From NCBI GenBank assembly GCA_036503065.1, contig DASXXM010000548.1, positions 1 to 7,924 of the forward strand: a stretch of DNA of 7,924 nt, in the 5' to 3' direction. Both the position numbers and the translations under genes were made by a program. Position 1 is the first letter of the stretch; every line of letters begins with the position of its first letter. This DNA is from DATEPR01 sp036503065. GTDB lineage: Bacteria; Actinomycetota; Actinomycetes; Mycobacteriales; Pseudonocardiaceae. Shown one piece after another: positions 5,038 through 7,924 of this stretch. Below the pieces are notes generated by a model, which saw nothing but the letters and a program-made list of their open reading frames with translations, did no database searches and had not been told where the DNA came from.

Positions 5038-5802
5038 TTAGATACGGTCGGTCAGCAGGTGCAGAATGTGGTTGCGCGCGGTGGCGATGTGGTCCCGCAT
5101 CAGGTCGGTCGCGGTGGTCACGTCGCCCGCTTCGAATGCGGTCAGGATCGCCGCGTGTTCGTCGGCTTCCTCGCGGTCGGTGCGTGCCCGGCGCCAGCCG
5201 ACGGTCGCCGCGAGCGCGGTGATGTCCTGGAGCTGGTCGAGCTGGTCGATCAGGAATCGGTTGCCGCACTGGGTGTAGAGCATCCGGTGGAAGCGCCGGT
5301 TGGCCAGGCTGACGGAGGCCAGGTCGTCCGCTGTTGCCGCGGACCGCGCCTCGTTGAGCGCCGACGTGGCCTCGGGCGTCGGCTGGCGGCCGCGGGTGCG
5401 GACCGCGAGGCCGACGGCGTGCGGCTCGATCAGCAGCCGGGCCTGGTACAGCTCGTTGACCAGCGCGTTGTCGATGCGCCGGACGTTGACCTGTTGGTAG
5501 GCGCCCAGTTCGATCAGGCCCGTCGACCGCAGCAGCTTCAGTGCCTCCCGGACGGGTGTCTTCGACACGTCGAGACGGGCCGCGAGATCACGTTCGGACA
5601 GTGGCTGGCCTGGGGGAATGGAGCCGTTGAGGATCGCGGACTTGATCGCGTCGACGACCAGGTCGGTGCGCGTCCGCGGCTCGCCAAGCGGCCCGAACCG
5701 CAGTTCACCCGCGCCGGCCACGGCGGTCGTCCTCCCGGTAGACAGCTCATCCGGGGTCGATGATCCCACCATTGGCCATGGCGCGTACCGCGACGTGGTC
5801 AT
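5038..5802 (-). CDS. GntR-family transcriptional regulator, FCD (FadR) subfamily
   Basis: A 254-residue DNA-binding repressor or activator. A winged helix-turn-helix spans about 43-108, with AILNGSIPPGQPLSERDLAARL (57-78) and VSKTPVREALKLLRSTGLIEL (79-99) as the GntR signature. The all-helical FCD ligand domain spans about 112-250. Its metal-site histidines are seen as His172 (FHRML), His216 (EHAAIL) and His238 (MRDHI). The usual Asp four residues before the first histidine is Asn168. FCD regulators often sense sugar acids or other carboxylates, which fits control by a uronate-derived product. The ATG at 5802 overlaps the TGA of the solute-binding protein gene as ATGA (5799-5802); an in-frame ATG at 5772 lacks a ribosome site. 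About 40 poorly conserved residues precede the helix-turn-helix. Confidence 0.92.
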   Translation of the reverse strand: MTTSRYAPWPMVGSSTPDELSTGRTTAVAGAGELRFGPLGEPRTRTDLVVDAIKSAILNGSIPPGQPLSERDLAARLDVSKTPVREALKLLRSTGLIELGAYQQVNVRRIDNALVNELYQARLLIEPHAVGLAVRTRGRQPTPEATSALNEARSAATADDLASVSLANRRFHRMLYTQCGNRFLIDQLDQLQDITALAATVGWRRARTDREEADEHAAILTAFEAGDVTTATDLMRDHIATARNHILHLLTDRI

Positions 5803-7441
5803 TTGGCTGCCTTGTCCGCCTGCTCGTACTCCTTACGGATGGTGTCGCCGCCGCCACCGCGCCACGTCCGGACCATGGTCTGCAGTGCGCTGATGTCCTT
5901 GCGGCCCACCACCACCGACGTGATCTCGTCGTTGATCATGGTGTTGAGCGTATTGCCCCTGCGGGACGCCGTCGGCGAGTACAGGCCGACCGTGGGTCCG
6001 GCACGCCCACGTTGGCGATCTGTTTCTCCCAGGCGTAGCACGGTTCGGTGAACCGGGTTCGGTGGGCCGCGTCGAACAGGGGTTCCAGTCCGACGGCCAG
6101 GTACTGGTAGCTGGTGTAGACCTCCTTGTGGCCCTGGGCGGTCAGCACGGGTCCGGTGCTCCTGCGGGTGTAATGGGTGCCTTCGACGCCGAATTTGAGC
6201 AGGTCGTACTCCTTGCTGCCGAACGGCGCGGCGCAGTAGTCGAGGACGCCGAGCAGTTCGTCGACGCGGGACTGTGATGTCGCGCTGATCGCGGTGTAGC
6301 TGAACGAGCCGTTCTGGAGCCACCAGCTGCCGTTGCCCCCGTTGTGGCCGAATGGCGGCAGTGCGCCCAACCGGAAGTTCGGCGTGGTCGGTTCGTACAG
6401 CGACAGCAGTTGGGTCCAGGCGGGGTTGCCGTTCTCGTGGATGGCGACCGTGCCGTTGCCGAGGAGGTCCTGTGCCCGGCTCTGTTGCATCGACGGGGTG
6501 TCGGGGTGGAACACGCCTGCCTGCCAGAGCTTGCGGGTGTAGGCGACCGCCGCGGTGAACTCCGGGGTCTCGACGTAGTGGGTGAGGCTGCCGTCGGCGT
6601 TGCGCCGCCACTGGTTGGGCACGCCGAACATGCCGGTGACGAGCAGCAGGAGCAGCGGGTTGATCGCGCCGCTGGCGAAGCCGCCGATCGCGTAGTGGCC
6701 GGCTTTCTGGTCGGTCAGTTCCGTACAGAAGGCCAGGAACTCGTCGGCGCTGGTGGGCAGGGCCAGGCCGCGGCCGTCGACGATGTCCTTGCGGTAGAAG
6801 GTGGCCCGGTTGAACACGTTGCGTGCCACCGGCACCCCGTAGATCCGGCCGCCGACGCGGGCATTGCGCCAGCTCGCGGTCGGAATGGCGGCGAGGTTGG
6901 GGTATTTGGCGACCGCGTTGCCCGACAGGTGGTCGGACAGGTCGAGGCATCTGGCGCGGAGGAAGTCGGCCACCAGTGGCAGGTTCGCGAACTGCGGAAT
7001 CTGGATCAGGTCGGGCAGGGCGTCTCCCGCGGTGACGGTGGCGAATCGGGTGCCGTAGTCGGGTTGGGTGACGAACGTGAAGTCGACAGGCGCGCCGATG
7101 GCGTCGTCGACCGCGTTGCGATAGGCCGAGACGGCGACCGGCGGCGCGTAGGTGACCGCCATCGCGGTGATCGGCCTGCCGGTGCCCGGTTTGGTGTGCA
7201 CCGTGGTGACCAGGTTGTTCGGGTAGCCGAAGAACGCGGCCTGCACGCCGTTGGCGGTGCCGGGCAGGTTCGGCGTGCGGCCGCGCGTCGGTTGGTAGGC
7301 CGGCTGGCCGACGCCGCCGCCCGCCGGTGGCGCCGGGGTGGTGGCGGCGCCACAGGCGGACAGCAGGGGGCCCGCCGTGGCGAGCACGCCGACGGCCAGG
7401 GAGCCCTTGAACAAGGAACGGCGACTGAACCCGCTGGTCAT
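5799..7441 (-). pseudogene. LplA/AlgQ-type extracellular solute-binding lipoprotein, one-base frameshift near 5994-5996
   Basis: This is the substrate-binding part of a carbohydrate ABC importer, tethered outside the membrane. A twin-arginine signal FSRRSLFKGSL (5-15) is followed by an LSAC lipobox with Cys30. The start at 7441 has AGGAGGT-type spacing (GGAGGT at 7447-7452, five bases upstream). Frame one runs through about residue 481, ending in CYAWEKQIANVGVPDP, and would stop early at 5936. The remaining family C-terminus, including GLYSPTA, a VVVGRKDISAL segment and IRKEYEQA, lies in another frame and stops at 5799. Adding one base in the GGG run at 5994-5996 restores a 547-residue protein, the usual length for this long SBP group. 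Either a real mutation or a sequencing slip. The intact frame ends in the ATGA shared with the GntR gene. Substrate may be alginate oligomers, by context. Confidence 0.88.
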
Positions 7442-7468
7442 CGTTGACCTCCTGCGTTCGTGGGTGAC

Positions 7469-7924
7469 TCAGCCCTTGACGGCGCCGATGGTCACGCCTT
7501 TGGTGAAATGGCGCTGGACAAAGGGAAAGACCAGGAGCACCGGGATGACGGCCAGTACCACCACGGCCATCTGGACGGCCGGTTGGGCGGGTGGCGACGC
7601 GCCGGCGTCGGTTTCCAGAGCCTGGCCCTGGAGCACGTAGATCCGGAGAATGAGTTGCAGTGGCCACTTGGTGGCATCGCTGAGGAACAGCAGGGCGTTG
7701 AAGAACGCGTTCCAGTAGGCCACCGCGTAGAACAGGCCGATCACCGCGACGACCGCACGGGACAACGGCAGCACCACGCGGAGCAGAATGCGGAAGTCAC
7801 CGGCGCCGTCGATGACGGCGGCGTCCCGCAGGTCCTGCGGGACGCCCATGAAGAAATTGCGCATGATCACCAGGTTGAAGGCGTTGACGGCGGTGGGCAG
7901 GATCAGTGCCCAGTAACTGTCGAG
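7469..7924 (-). CDS. Carbohydrate ABC transporter permease, MalG/LplC type (5' end outside window)
   Basis: The last 151 residues of an inner-membrane permease; the N-terminal transmembrane segments lie beyond the right edge. The visible part starts with LDSYWALILP and carries the EAA loop that contacts the ATPase, reading DAAVIDGAGDFRILLRVVLP. Further membrane segments follow, and the protein ends with FPFVQRHFTKGVTIGAVKG, the characteristic tail of LplC/YtcP-like permeases. Family members pair with an LplB-type permease, expected upstream, and a long SBP. The SBP gene follows 27 bp after the stop, so the two are co-transcribed. No ATPase is visible; actinomycetes often use a shared MsiK-type ATPase for such importers. 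Substrate assignment rests only on neighbours. Confidence 0.93.
   Translation of the reverse strand, partial: LDSYWALILPTAVNAFNLVIMRNFFMGVPQDLRDAAVIDGAGDFRILLRVVLPLSRAVVAVIGLFYAVAYWNAFFNALLFLSDATKWPLQLILRIYVLQGQALETDAGASPPAQPAVQMAVVVLAVIPVLLVFPFVQRHFTKGVTIGAVKG

Noticed and set aside
4164..5763. Plus-strand open frames opposite the alginate lyase and GntR genes
   Set aside because: Both minus-strand genes have clear family motifs and ribosome sites; the plus-strand products match nothing recognisable.
5985..6015. Programmed ribosomal frameshifting in the solute-binding protein gene
   Set aside because: No slippery heptamer or downstream pseudoknot-like signal is evident, and this family is not known to use recoding; mutation or sequencing error is simpler.
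6344..7447. Long plus-strand open frame opposite the solute-binding protein gene
   Set aside because: No family resemblance, and composition is that of a shadow frame of the GC-rich coding strand below it.
1..7924. Mobile elements, CRISPR arrays, tRNA or rRNA genes
   Set aside because: No transposase or integrase motifs, no regular repeat-spacer pattern and no recognisable RNA gene were found on either strand.

Overview
This is a high-GC actinomycete chromosome segment, most likely from the Pseudonocardiales (inferred from codon use, ATGA-coupled genes and protein style; genus not determined). It holds two minus-strand nitrogen and carbon acquisition operons, separated by a plus-strand regulator and lipoprotein pair. 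No tRNA, rRNA, CRISPR array or mobile element is visible.

Left block (1-2485, minus strand): a guanidine-assimilation operon. Its leader carries a clear guanidine-I (ykkC) riboswitch aptamer at about 2375-2484. This is followed by an APC-superfamily permease (787-2322), a UAAP1-type DUF1989 protein (95-790) and the start of a UAAP2-type DUF1989 protein (1-98, cut by the window edge). The three genes are joined by ATGA stop/start overlaps. DUF1989 pairs were long called 'urea carboxylase-associated' but are now known as the two subunits of carboxyguanidine deiminase (CgdAB). The riboswitch independently supports guanidine, not urea, as the substrate. A guanidine carboxylase gene is expected just beyond the left edge.

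Middle block (2600-4064, plus strand): a CGNR zinc-finger regulator (2728-3294), probably leaderless, then a PEBP/YbhB-family lipoprotein (3393-4064). The upstream regions of both genes carry the same 29-bp element with a shared 14-bp core. Its flanking inverted-repeat arms differ in sequence between the copies but stay complementary within each copy. This points to one regulator, possibly the CGNR protein, acting on both genes. A strong bidirectional hairpin at 4074-4114 separates this block from the convergent operon.

Right block (4155-7924, minus strand, transcribed right to left): a MalG/LplC-type ABC permease (5' end outside the window), a long Tat-type lipoprotein solute-binding protein with a one-base frameshift near 5994-5996, a GntR/FCD regulator coupled to it by ATGA, and a secreted PL7 alginate lyase. 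Together they look like an alginate (or related polyuronate) utilisation locus: the lyase cuts the polymer outside the cell, the ABC importer takes up oligomers, and the FCD regulator senses a product. The substrate is inferred from the lyase and from the similarity in type to the Sphingomonas AlgQ/AlgM importer.
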